Below are positions 1 through 5,064 of a DNA stretch of 5,064 nt, piece by piece. How positions within the stretch are numbered: the stretch's first letter is position 1; every line of letters begins with the position of its first letter. A program made the position numbers and the translations under genes. Below the pieces are notes generated by a model. That model was not told where the DNA came from and did not search any database. It saw only the letters and a program-made list of their open reading frames with translations. The DNA is from Actinomycetota bacterium. Lineage in GTDB: Bacteria; Actinomycetota; Acidimicrobiia; Acidimicrobiales; Ilumatobacteraceae. The stretch lies in contig SYCH01000114.1 in assembly GCA_005787025.1 (NCBI GenBank), forward strand, positions 1 through 5,064, read 5' to 3'.

Positions 1-1
1 A

Positions 2-712
2 CCGGCGGCCACGGTTTCGTCCCCGACGTCGACGAAAGAACCCGGCCCGAACGATCCCGCCGCCGACCCCGAGAACGTTCCGTGGTCCGAGTATCGCGCC
101 GTGCTGGAACAGTGGCAGGAGGATCTCAATCGCCTCGACGATCTCGAACAGGCCATGGCCGAGGCGGATCGGGTGATCGCCGAGAAGCAGGACCTGTTGG
201 AGAACCGTAACGATCTGGTGGAGAGCTTGGTGCTGATGAACACCGAACTCGAGGTTCGACTCGGGCGTTCCCCCCAAGGGTTGCGCGCCGTCAGCGCGAT
301 CGACGCGGTCAATCAGGCCTCGCGGATCTGCGAGCACCTCACGTTCCACGACAACGCGTTCGCCACCGCGCGCGAGTTGGAGAACATCGACGCGAACCGA
401 CTTCTGCAGGACTTGGTCCGGTTGAACGTGGTGGCGGCCGACTGGCAAACCGGACGAATCAACAACGCGTCGCTCACCATCTCGTGCCGAAGTCTGGGTC
501 TGAACTACGCCGCCGGGGTGTCCGACACCGCCGAATACAAGTTCGGTAGTGACTATGCATTCATGTGGCGTGGACGCACCGAGTTCGCTCTCGCCCACAT
601 CCGCAACGGGAAAGGTGCCCGCCTGTACCGCGTGCACCTGTTCTTCGACGACGACGCTCACCAGGTCGTGGTGGCCTACGTCGGCCGTCACCTGCGCGGG
701 AAGTTCGGCTGA
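2..712 (+). CDS. Coiled-coil protein with RelE/ParE-like C-terminal segment, 5' partial
   Basis: The frame is open to the left edge, so the gene begins outside the window. A GTG at 101 would give 203 residues, but no Shine-Dalgarno precedes it and the upstream codons (PAATVSSPTSTKEPG...) read as a Pro/Ser/Thr/Asp-rich linker. Numbering from the GTG, residues 1-58 form a charged heptad-rich helix, very likely a coiled coil (DLEQAMAEADRVIAEKQ). A mixed region follows at about 60-165. The C-terminus (about 166-203) contains GKGARLYRVHLFFDDD and VVVAYVGRHL, a strand-turn-strand pattern typical of RelE/ParE/HigB-like proteins and of similar C-terminal domains in actinobacterial hypothetical proteins. 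I do not recognise the whole protein. A nuclease or toxin role is only a possibility, since no catalytic set was identified and no antitoxin-sized gene is adjacent. The gene ends 89 bases before the next one. It is clearly coding; its function is unknown. Confidence 0.8.
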   Translation, partial: PAATVSSPTSTKEPGPNDPAADPENVPWSEYRAVLEQWQEDLNRLDDLEQAMAEADRVIAEKQDLLENRNDLVESLVLMNTELEVRLGRSPQGLRAVSAIDAVNQASRICEHLTFHDNAFATARELENIDANRLLQDLVRLNVVAADWQTGRINNASLTISCRSLGLNYAAGVSDTAEYKFGSDYAFMWRGRTEFALAHIRNGKGARLYRVHLFFDDDAHQVVVAYVGRHLRGKFG

Positions 713-775
713 TCGGCGTTTCGGGGGCCTCCGCACACTTTCGGCAATCCCGGTCGTTCCTTCACTTGTGACCCA

Positions 776-801
776 ACCCGGGTCGAGAAGGAGCACCGAA
801 C
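776..801 (+). promoter_or_regulatory. 5' leader with palindrome ACCCGGGT and Shine-Dalgarno, copy 1
   Basis: ACCCGGGTCGA lies at 776-786, followed directly by GAAGGAG at 787-793, eight bases before the ATG at 802. The Shine-Dalgarno fixes that start. The same arrangement recurs before the ATG at 1829, with matching AAGGA, ACC and AACATGTCCA positions. Just upstream, GACCC at 770-774 can also pair with GGGTC at 780-784. A regulator-binding or RNA-level role is inferred; the ribosome-binding site is well supported. No clear -35/-10 pair was seen in 713-775. Confidence 0.55.
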
Positions 802-1677
802 ATGTCCACCACCGTTCTTCATTCGACCGCCATCGGTCGGCCCATCACCAAGCGCGGCGTCGCGATTTTCCCCGTGTACCGACCGGGTTCATCGCCCGCC
901 GGCCTCGGTCTGGCGCGCCCCGGGGAGGGATTCCAGGTGCGCGAGAAGTCCAGCCCGACCGTCCCCATCCTCGAGGTGGAGAACACGAATGCCGAGCCGG
1001 TGGTGTTGTTCGCCGGCGAAACCTTGGAGGGTGGACGTCAGCAGCGCGTGCTGAATCAAAGCGTCATCATCCCGGGTCACACCGTCGCGGACATTCCGGT
1101 GTCGTGTGTCGAGCAAGGTCGCTGGCACGGACCACAGCAGTTTCGAGGCGTCGGAGAAATGGCGCCGCCGGAGATCCGCCGGTCGGCGAACCGCCGCGAC
1201 CAAAGCGCGGTGTGGAGTGACGTCGACGACTTGTTGTCCTCGCGCCGGCTGCAGTCCGCGACGAGTTCGCTCGACGACTACTTCCAGAGTCGCCCGGCAT
1301 CTCCCGACACGGGGCTGATCGACGAGATCGCTTCGTGGGGCCCGTTGCCCGAGCAGACCGGGATCGTGGTCATGAATCAGGGGGCGGTGGTGTCGTTCGA
1401 TCTCTTCGGCGAGCCGGATCTGCTGGCCTCGATGTGGGCCACCCTGATCAGCTCCGCCTTCGCGTCGGGGGTCACGTCGGACTCGTCCTCGACGAACCGA
1501 GCCGACAAGGCCCTGAATTTCCTGCGTCGATTCGAGCGCGAGGTGCGCGGACCCCTGAACCGCTCGGACTTCGGGCTGGGCGAATGGTGCCAGGTGGCGA
1601 CCGATCGGGTGACCGGGCAGGCCCTGGCCTTGAACGACGAGCTGGTCCATGCCTCGGCTTTCCCGTCGGCCCACTGA
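802..1677 (+). CDS. ARPP-1 / DUF6569 domain protein
   Basis: The protein has 291 residues and starts at an ATG eight bases after GAAGGAG. Residues 57-108 carry the hallmark of the ARPP-1 (DUF6569) family: LEVENTN, then FAGETLEGGRQQRVLN, then SVIIPGHTVADIPVSCVEQGRW. ARPP stands for ARG- and rhodanese-phosphatase-associated protein, a family named from its genomic company with ADP-ribosylglycohydrolases and phosphatases. Its biochemical activity is not established to my knowledge. The remainder has a polar stretch (about 110-165) and a second conserved-looking part (about 170-285) with GIVVMNQGAVVSFDLFG and a Trp/Phe-rich helical region. There is no signal peptide or membrane segment, so it is probably cytoplasmic. 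No ADP-ribosylglycohydrolase or phosphatase gene lies in this window. It shares its 5' leader with the sigma-like gene downstream, which hints at co-regulation. Family assignment comes from motif memory, not a search. Confidence 0.85.
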   Translation: MSTTVLHSTAIGRPITKRGVAIFPVYRPGSSPAGLGLARPGEGFQVREKSSPTVPILEVENTNAEPVVLFAGETLEGGRQQRVLNQSVIIPGHTVADIPVSCVEQGRWHGPQQFRGVGEMAPPEIRRSANRRDQSAVWSDVDDLLSSRRLQSATSSLDDYFQSRPASPDTGLIDEIASWGPLPEQTGIVVMNQGAVVSFDLFGEPDLLASMWATLISSAFASGVTSDSSSTNRADKALNFLRRFEREVRGPLNRSDFGLGEWCQVATDRVTGQALALNDELVHASAFPSAH

Positions 1678-1694
1678 CCGGATCTGGCACGGGG

Positions 1695-1708
1695 CCAACC
1701 CGGGTCGA
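1695..1708 (+). repeat. 14-base repeat CCAACCCGGGTCGA, intergenic copy
   Basis: This copy lies 17 bases after the ARPP-1 stop and is identical to 773-786 upstream of that gene. Eleven of its bases recur at 1802-1812. It overlaps an imperfect palindrome at 1699-1714, in which seven of eight pairs match around the centre GGTCGACC. That could form a GC-rich hairpin after the ARPP-1 stop, but no T-run follows, so I do not call a terminator. It could be an extra operator copy or the remains of a duplicated leader. Confidence 0.6.
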
Positions 1709-1762
1709 CCGGGGCCGACGTGGGGCTCGGAACTGTGTCACACCCTTGGGTCATCGTGGGGG

Positions 1763-1778
1763 GTCGGCATCCGCCGAC
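1763..1778 (+). other. Small perfect stem-loop upstream of sigma-like gene
   Basis: GTCGGC at 1763-1768 and GCCGAC at 1773-1778 are perfect complements around the loop ATCC. The next bases (AGCCAACACG) hold no T-run, so it is not a standard intrinsic terminator. It could be a 5'-UTR structure of the 1829 gene or the folded 3' end of the ARPP-1 transcript. A 6-bp stem can arise by chance in GC-rich DNA. Confidence 0.35.
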
Positions 1779-1801
1779 AGCCAACACGACCGACACCGGA
1801 C

Positions 1802-1828
1802 ACCCGGGTCGAACAAAGGAAACCAAAC
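1802..1828 (+). promoter_or_regulatory. 5' leader with palindrome ACCCGGGT and Shine-Dalgarno, copy 2
   Basis: ACCCGGGTCGA at 1802-1812 is followed by AAAGGA at 1815-1820, eight bases before the ATG at 1829. From the palindrome to the start codon it has nearly the same order and spacing as 776-801 (one base longer). Conserved positions include AAGGA, ACC and AACATGTCCA across the start. This site selects the ATG at 1829 over the longer open frame, which reaches back into the ARPP-1 gene. Confidence 0.55.
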
Positions 1829-2380
1829 ATGTCCAATTCCAAGTACACCACCCCTGAACTCGACTTCATCACCGAGGCGCTCGTTCGTCTCGTTCGCCGA
1901 CTCAACTCGTGCGGACTGCCCGTCGTTCTGCGTGACGAGGTGGCCAGCGCGATGCACGAGTACCTGACGAGGAAGGTCAGCGACCTCGTCACGCGGTATC
2001 CGTCCGGCGCCACGTTCATCGATGCGGTGTTCACCACCCGTTGCATCGATGCGTTGCGCACGTGGCGCGCCCAACGAGGGGAGGGCGCGCGCGGTGAGCG
2101 CATGGTCGAGATCTTCGACGCGGTCGTCGCCGACACCTTCGCTGACGTGCGTCTGCCCAATCCCCTCGACCTGAGCCACGCCCAACTCCAGGCCGGTCTC
2201 ATCAAGCGCTTCGGCGTGCGCAAGGGCCAACTGGTCTTTCGTGTGAAGGTGCTCGGTGACGACACCAGTGTCGCTGCAGCCGAGTTCGGCATCTCTCGTT
2301 CCCGAGCCGCGCACATCATCAGTGAGGTTCTGCGTGAACTGGGTGACGACGACGGACTCTCCGGGGGGTGGGTCGTATGA
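1829..2380 (+). CDS. Divergent sigma-70/ECF-like transcription factor
   Basis: The protein has 183 residues, the size of an ECF sigma factor. The ATG is preceded by AAAGGA at good spacing. The frame stays open further upstream, but that would overlap the ARPP-1 gene and ignore this ribosome-binding site. Residues about 35-92 resemble sigma region 2: a long helix (LRDEVASAMHEYLTRKV), then FIDAVFTTRCIDALRTWRAQRG, similar to the region 2.3-2.4 tail where ECF factors read ...RNRCIDALRRRRR. Residues about 130-172 resemble region 4, with the helix-turn-helix TSVAAAEFGISRSRAAHIIS. The usual acidic DxxQEVF motif of region 2.2 is not recognisable, so it may be a specialised or degenerate sigma, or a sigma-derived DNA-binding protein. 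It overlaps the next gene by four bases, which implies translational coupling. No matching ECF promoter was found, so autoregulation is untested. The coding call is strong; the family call is moderate. Confidence 0.75.
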   Translation: MSNSKYTTPELDFITEALVRLVRRLNSCGLPVVLRDEVASAMHEYLTRKVSDLVTRYPSGATFIDAVFTTRCIDALRTWRAQRGEGARGERMVEIFDAVVADTFADVRLPNPLDLSHAQLQAGLIKRFGVRKGQLVFRVKVLGDDTSVAAAEFGISRSRAAHIISEVLRELGDDDGLSGGWVV

Positions 2381-3132
2381 CCCGCACCGTGGAGTTCTCG
2401 GTGTCGTATCGGGCACTCTCGGATTCGGCCCTCATTTCGTGTGCCGACTCCGAGGTGGCCGAGGCCCTGGGCGTGCCGGTCGATGAGGTCGATCAACAGC
2501 AGCTGGATCACGACACCACCGTGGAATCAGTGGGTGTCGAACGGGGCGATGCGCTCGAGCACTACTTTCTCGCCGCACAAGTCTTGGGGGTGGCGTTACG
2601 CAGCCGTCTCGGTCTCGTCGACCATGTGCTCCCGACACGGCTGCACTCCACCTTGATGTCATTGGTTCATGACTCGTCGGCCGAACCAGCCGACCACTTC
2701 ACGCCCCGTCGGGCCACCACCTGGGTTCCGATCGATGAATTGACCAAACTCTGGTCGGTGCCCGCTGTCGGGCGTCGCCCCGGATTCGAGGTGAAGGCCG
2801 TCTGCGCGGCCGTCGACGATCTCTCCCGGGCCTTTGGTCGAGGTGGTTCGCGACCCTCCTCTCGCCAACTGCACGCGGGTATCAGCGATTCGCTGCGTTT
2901 GCTCGCCGACGATCTCGAGGAGGCCGACGGCCTTCCCGTACCGATGGCGGTGGCCCGAACCGCACGGGTTCTGTCGAATGCCCCTGATTCCCTCCGCAAC
3001 ATCACCGTGCCGATCGGGGAAGCCGTGTTCGATCTGGCGACCGGCGAATCGTGGAACGATGCGGCGTGCATCATGCGTGATGCACGTCAGCAACTTGTCC
3101 GGGAAAGTCACGACAACGGCCCGAGTTCCTGA
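2377..3132 (+). CDS. Hypothetical protein translationally coupled to sigma-like gene
   Basis: I do not recognise this 251-residue protein. Its ATG overlaps the TGA of the sigma-like gene (ATGA) with a G-run at 2363-2368 upstream, so I chose it over the GTG three codons earlier. The N-terminus (3-60) is rich in Asp, Glu, Ser and Val. Its early SEVAEALGVPVDEVDQQ looks helix-turn-helix-like. Residues 60-100 and 165-205 are probably helical (HYFLAAQVLGVALRSRLGL; SDSLRLLADDLEEADG), with a basic Gly/Arg/Ser stretch at 153-163 between them. There is no signal peptide or membrane segment. Its three cysteines (22, 143, 231) do not form the HxxxCxxC motif of zinc anti-sigma factors. Coupling suggests it works with the sigma-like protein, as a regulator or co-factor, but that is inference from position. 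The codon pattern and length support a real gene over the long antisense frame opposite it. Confidence 0.75.
   Translation: MTRTVEFSVSYRALSDSALISCADSEVAEALGVPVDEVDQQQLDHDTTVESVGVERGDALEHYFLAAQVLGVALRSRLGLVDHVLPTRLHSTLMSLVHDSSAEPADHFTPRRATTWVPIDELTKLWSVPAVGRRPGFEVKAVCAAVDDLSRAFGRGGSRPSSRQLHAGISDSLRLLADDLEEADGLPVPMAVARTARVLSNAPDSLRNITVPIGEAVFDLATGESWNDAACIMRDARQQLVRESHDNGPSS
3063..3088 (+). repeat. Strong hairpin/palindrome in 3' end of the 2377 gene
   Basis: CGTGCATCA at 3065-3073 and TGATGCACG at 3078-3086 are perfect complements around the loop TGCG. A G-T wobble and one more G-C pair extend the stem to 11 pairs (3063-3088). It lies inside the coding sequence, about 45 bases before its stop and about 115 bases before the pafBC start. 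No T-run follows. It could be a protein-binding palindrome for a pafBC promoter, an mRNA structure between the two genes, or coincidence. Confidence 0.5.
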
Positions 3133-3153
3133 CGGCGCCTGGACCGCGTAAAA

Positions 3154-3199
3154 CAGTGTGAGCAAGAACCCGCTACCCACCCGCCGTTCGGCCACACTG
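3154..3199 (+). repeat. Inverted repeat CAGTGTG/CACACTG before pafBC
   Basis: CAGTGTG at 3154-3160 and CACACTG at 3193-3199 are exact reverse complements 32 bases apart. The right arm ends five bases before the pafBC ATG. If this folds in RNA it would hide the start region; as DNA it could be a split operator. Seven-base pairs at this spacing can occur by chance, so the call is weak. The rest of 3133-3204 shows no terminator and no clear promoter. Confidence 0.3.
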
Positions 3200-3204
3200 C
3201 CCCG

Positions 3205-5064
3205 ATGACTTCGCGGGCCAAGAAGAACGTCAATCCGATCGAGCGAGTTCTCAATCTGTTGACCCTCTTGTCGCGCGCCGACGCCCCGATGACCCGTGAG
3301 CAGATCGCGGCTGCCATGGCGTGTGGAGAATCCCCCTACCCCACCAACGAGGACCCACAGCGTCAACTGTTCACGAGCGACAAGAACGTGATCACCCGAG
3401 ATCTGGGCATCCCTATTCGGACCGTGCCCGGTGTGGGAGACGAAGCCGGTCAAACGCGCTACCACATCCGTGAGGAGGACATGTGCGTCCCCGACCTGGC
3501 ACTCACCGACGACGAGTTGTCGATCTTGTCGTTGGCGTTGGAGTCGTTGCACCTGGCGGTTCCCCAGGCCGGAGAGGCCTTGATGAAGTTCGACGGTCGT
3601 CTCGGTTCGTCGCCACTGGCGATGAACATCGGTCTGCCCCTCGTGGTGGTGCGCATGTCGGAAGCCGTCAAGCAACGTCAGGTGGTGCGCGTCGCGCATT
3701 CGGGCCGACCGATCGCCATCGAACCCATCCGCGTGGTGTTCGACAAGGGCACCTGGTACATCGTGGCGCACCATCGCTCCGACAAGAAGACCCGTGCCTG
3801 GCGTAGTTCCCAGTTCACGGACGAACTCGAGATCCTCGACCTCGAGCCGATTCTGGGCCGCCGCCGACTGTCCGACCGCGAGCTCCGACGACTCCTGCAC
3901 GCCGCCGAGCAGGACGAGTTCGTGGCCAGCGTTCGCGTGGATGCTCTCGGTGCGTCTTTGTCGTGGTGGGACCGACGAGTGATCGAGACCGAGCCGTTGG
4001 CTGACGGTGGTCTGCGCATCAGCGTGGCCGTCGACGATCGGGCGCGCTTTCGTGGTTGGTTGCTCGGGCTCGGAACACACGCGGTGGTGGAAGGCCCCGA
4101 CGAACTGCGTGATCATGTCGTCGAGTGGCTCGATGCCGCGGCCCTCGACGTCACGAGCGTTCCCACACCACCGGCCCGCCCACCGGCGCCGCCGAGTCGG
4201 CCGGGACCTCGCCCACTCGGTGAACGTCTACAGCGTCTGATCTCCATTCTCCCGTGGTTGCGCAACACCACGTCAACACCGGTCGCCGAATTGGCGGGCC
4301 GGCTCGGGGTGAGTGTGGAGATGTTGCTCAAGGATCTGGAAGCGGCATCGATGTGCGGTGTGCCCCCCTACACCAGTGACGCACTGTTCGACTTCTGGGT
4401 GGAAGGAGACACGGTTCACTTTTGTGGGGACGGCACCATGAGCGGACGTTTTCGTCGGAGTCGTTCGTTGATGACCCGTAGCGTTCGTCTCACCCCACGT
4501 CAGGCCACCGCGTTGTCGTTGGGTTTGGCATCGATGGCGGTGGCGCTCGACGAGTCACAACGCACCACCGGACCGTTCGCCTCGTTGACCCGCAAGATCG
4601 AAGAAGCGCTCGGTGAGATACCCGTCGAGATCCGTCTGGACGAGGCTCCGTTGATGGCCGAGATGAACGAGGTCGTTCGCGAGCATCGCGAGATCGAGGT
4701 GACCTACGTGAACGGTGAGGACGAGATCAGCGAGCGCGTCCTTCACCCTCGGTTGGTGTTCGTCGACAAGGGTGAGATGTACTTGATGGCCGACGATGTA
4801 TCGGCCGCCTCGGTCGAGATCGATCGGGTGTTCCGGATGGATCGCGTACTCGACACCACGACCACCGGGAAGGTTTTCGATCATCGATCCGTCGAATGGT
4901 CGGGGTGGGGATTCCGTGGTGAGGCCGTCGAGGCCGTTCTGTACATCGCACCGGGCAACGGTTGGTTGGTCGATCGCTCGACCTTGAAGGCCTGTGTCGT
5001 CAACGACGACGATTCGATGTTCGTGTGGGTCGACGTCGTCAGTCGCCCGTGGTTGGCCAAGCTG
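3205..5064 (+). CDS. pafBC: PafBC, fused tandem WYL-domain DNA-damage regulator, 3' partial
   Basis: The frame is open from the ATG to the right edge (620 codons, no stop). PafBC activates most DNA-damage genes in Actinomycetota independently of LexA, and its WYL domains respond to single-stranded DNA. The PafB half has a winged HTH (about 10-90; ERVLNLLTLLSRADAPMT, FTSDKNVITRDLGIPIRT), a WYL domain (about 148-206; TWYIVAHH, then RAWRSSQF) and a WCX region (about 237-311). A Pro-rich linker (319-337) follows. The PafC half has a second HTH (about 338-430; ERLQRLISILPWL, LLKDLEAASMCGVP), a second WYL domain (about 484-548; MYLMADD, EIDRVFRMDRV) and the start of WCX (SRPWLAKL). Probably only a few dozen residues are missing. 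The signature trio is WYI in the first half and MYL in the second. No in-frame ATG, GTG or TTG lies between the preceding gene's stop and 3205, so this start is forced. No Shine-Dalgarno precedes it, suggesting a leaderless transcript. PafB-PafC fusions occur naturally in some actinobacteria. Confidence 0.93.
   Translation, partial: MTSRAKKNVNPIERVLNLLTLLSRADAPMTREQIAAAMACGESPYPTNEDPQRQLFTSDKNVITRDLGIPIRTVPGVGDEAGQTRYHIREEDMCVPDLALTDDELSILSLALESLHLAVPQAGEALMKFDGRLGSSPLAMNIGLPLVVVRMSEAVKQRQVVRVAHSGRPIAIEPIRVVFDKGTWYIVAHHRSDKKTRAWRSSQFTDELEILDLEPILGRRRLSDRELRRLLHAAEQDEFVASVRVDALGASLSWWDRRVIETEPLADGGLRISVAVDDRARFRGWLLGLGTHAVVEGPDELRDHVVEWLDAAALDVTSVPTPPARPPAPPSRPGPRPLGERLQRLISILPWLRNTTSTPVAELAGRLGVSVEMLLKDLEAASMCGVPPYTSDALFDFWVEGDTVHFCGDGTMSGRFRRSRSLMTRSVRLTPRQATALSLGLASMAVALDESQRTTGPFASLTRKIEEALGEIPVEIRLDEAPLMAEMNEVVREHREIEVTYVNGEDEISERVLHPRLVFVDKGEMYLMADDVSAASVEIDRVFRMDRVLDTTTTGKVFDHRSVEWSGWGFRGEAVEAVLYIAPGNGWLVDRSTLKACVVNDDDSMFVWVDVVSRPWLAKL

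Noticed and set aside
549..1220. Overlapping + strand open frame spanning the first gap
   Set aside because: It crosses the end of one gene, the gap and the start of the ARPP-1 gene in a different frame. Its product is rich in Arg, Pro, Ser and Gly, typical of a shadow frame.
889..1698. 810-base open frame on the - strand
   Set aside because: It is antisense to the ARPP-1 gene, whose family motifs fix the + strand. It has no ribosome-binding site and an arginine-rich translation.
1729..1757. ECF-type promoter, GGAAC followed by a CGT-containing -10
   Set aside because: GGAACT at 1729-1734 is present, but the next CGT is about 21 bases beyond AAC, too far for the usual 16-17 base spacer.
1649..1828. 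Longer N-terminus for the sigma-like protein
   Set aside because: It would overlap the ARPP-1 gene and run through the palindrome-rich gap. The ATG at 1829 has a well-spaced AAAGGA.
1738..2511. Open frames of over 650 bases on the - strand opposite the sigma-like gene
   Set aside because: The translations are Ser/Arg/Thr-rich with low-complexity runs and have no domain. The + strand has a ribosome-binding site, a coupled downstream gene and sigma-like motifs.
3095..3117. PafBC-dependent (RecA-independent) promoter, TTGTC with downstream TAnnnT
   Set aside because: TTGTCC is present at 3095, but the following bases do not match the consensus and no TAnnnT lies at the expected distance, so autoregulation is not supported.
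2377..3132. Classical anti-sigma factor for the sigma-like gene
   Set aside because: Position fits, but there is no transmembrane segment and no HxxxCxxC motif, and three scattered cysteines do not make a zinc site.
2659..4116. 1458-base open frame on the - strand
   Set aside because: It lies antisense to two well-supported genes, including unmistakable PafB sequence. Its translation is rich in His, Arg, Gln and Gly without recognisable domains, as expected for a mirror frame in GC-rich DNA.

Overview
This is a GC-rich window in which every supported gene is on the + strand. The strongest taxonomic signal is at the right end, a PafB-PafC fusion. PafBC is the DNA-damage transcription activator of Actinomycetota. 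GC-rich codon use agrees with that phylum. An Acidimicrobiia-like (Ilumatobacter-type) organism is my guess, but the sequence does not prove it.

Layout, left to right. (1) At 2-712 is the 3' part of a gene that enters from the left edge. It has a Pro/Ser/Thr-rich stretch, a coiled coil, and a C-terminal domain whose last ~35 residues look like the beta-hairpin end of RelE/ParE-type small proteins. (2) An 89-base gap at 713-801 ends in a leader with a palindromic ACCCGGGT and a good Shine-Dalgarno. (3) At 802-1677 is an ARPP-1/DUF6569 family protein. (4) A 151-base gap at 1678-1828 is rich in palindromes. It repeats 14 bases of the first leader, contains a 6-bp stem-loop, and ends in a second leader very similar to the first. 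(5) At 1829-2380 is a small, divergent sigma-70/ECF-like protein. (6) At 2377-3132 is an unrecognised 251-residue protein, coupled to the sigma-like gene by an ATGA overlap. A strong 9-bp hairpin lies in its last 70 bases. (7) From 3205 to the right edge is fused pafBC, complete except for its last few dozen residues. It follows a 72-base gap with an inverted repeat but no Shine-Dalgarno.

How the genes may work together (inference). The ARPP-1 gene and the sigma-like gene carry nearly the same 5' leader and so may be co-regulated. The sigma-like protein and its coupled partner probably act as a pair, but the partner has no zinc anti-sigma motif and no membrane segment. PafBC is a recognised housekeeping regulator. 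Here it sits beside this uncharacterised group rather than directly behind pafA.

No tRNA, rRNA, CRISPR array, insertion sequence or convincing intrinsic terminator was seen. No stretch longer than 300 bases lacks a gene.
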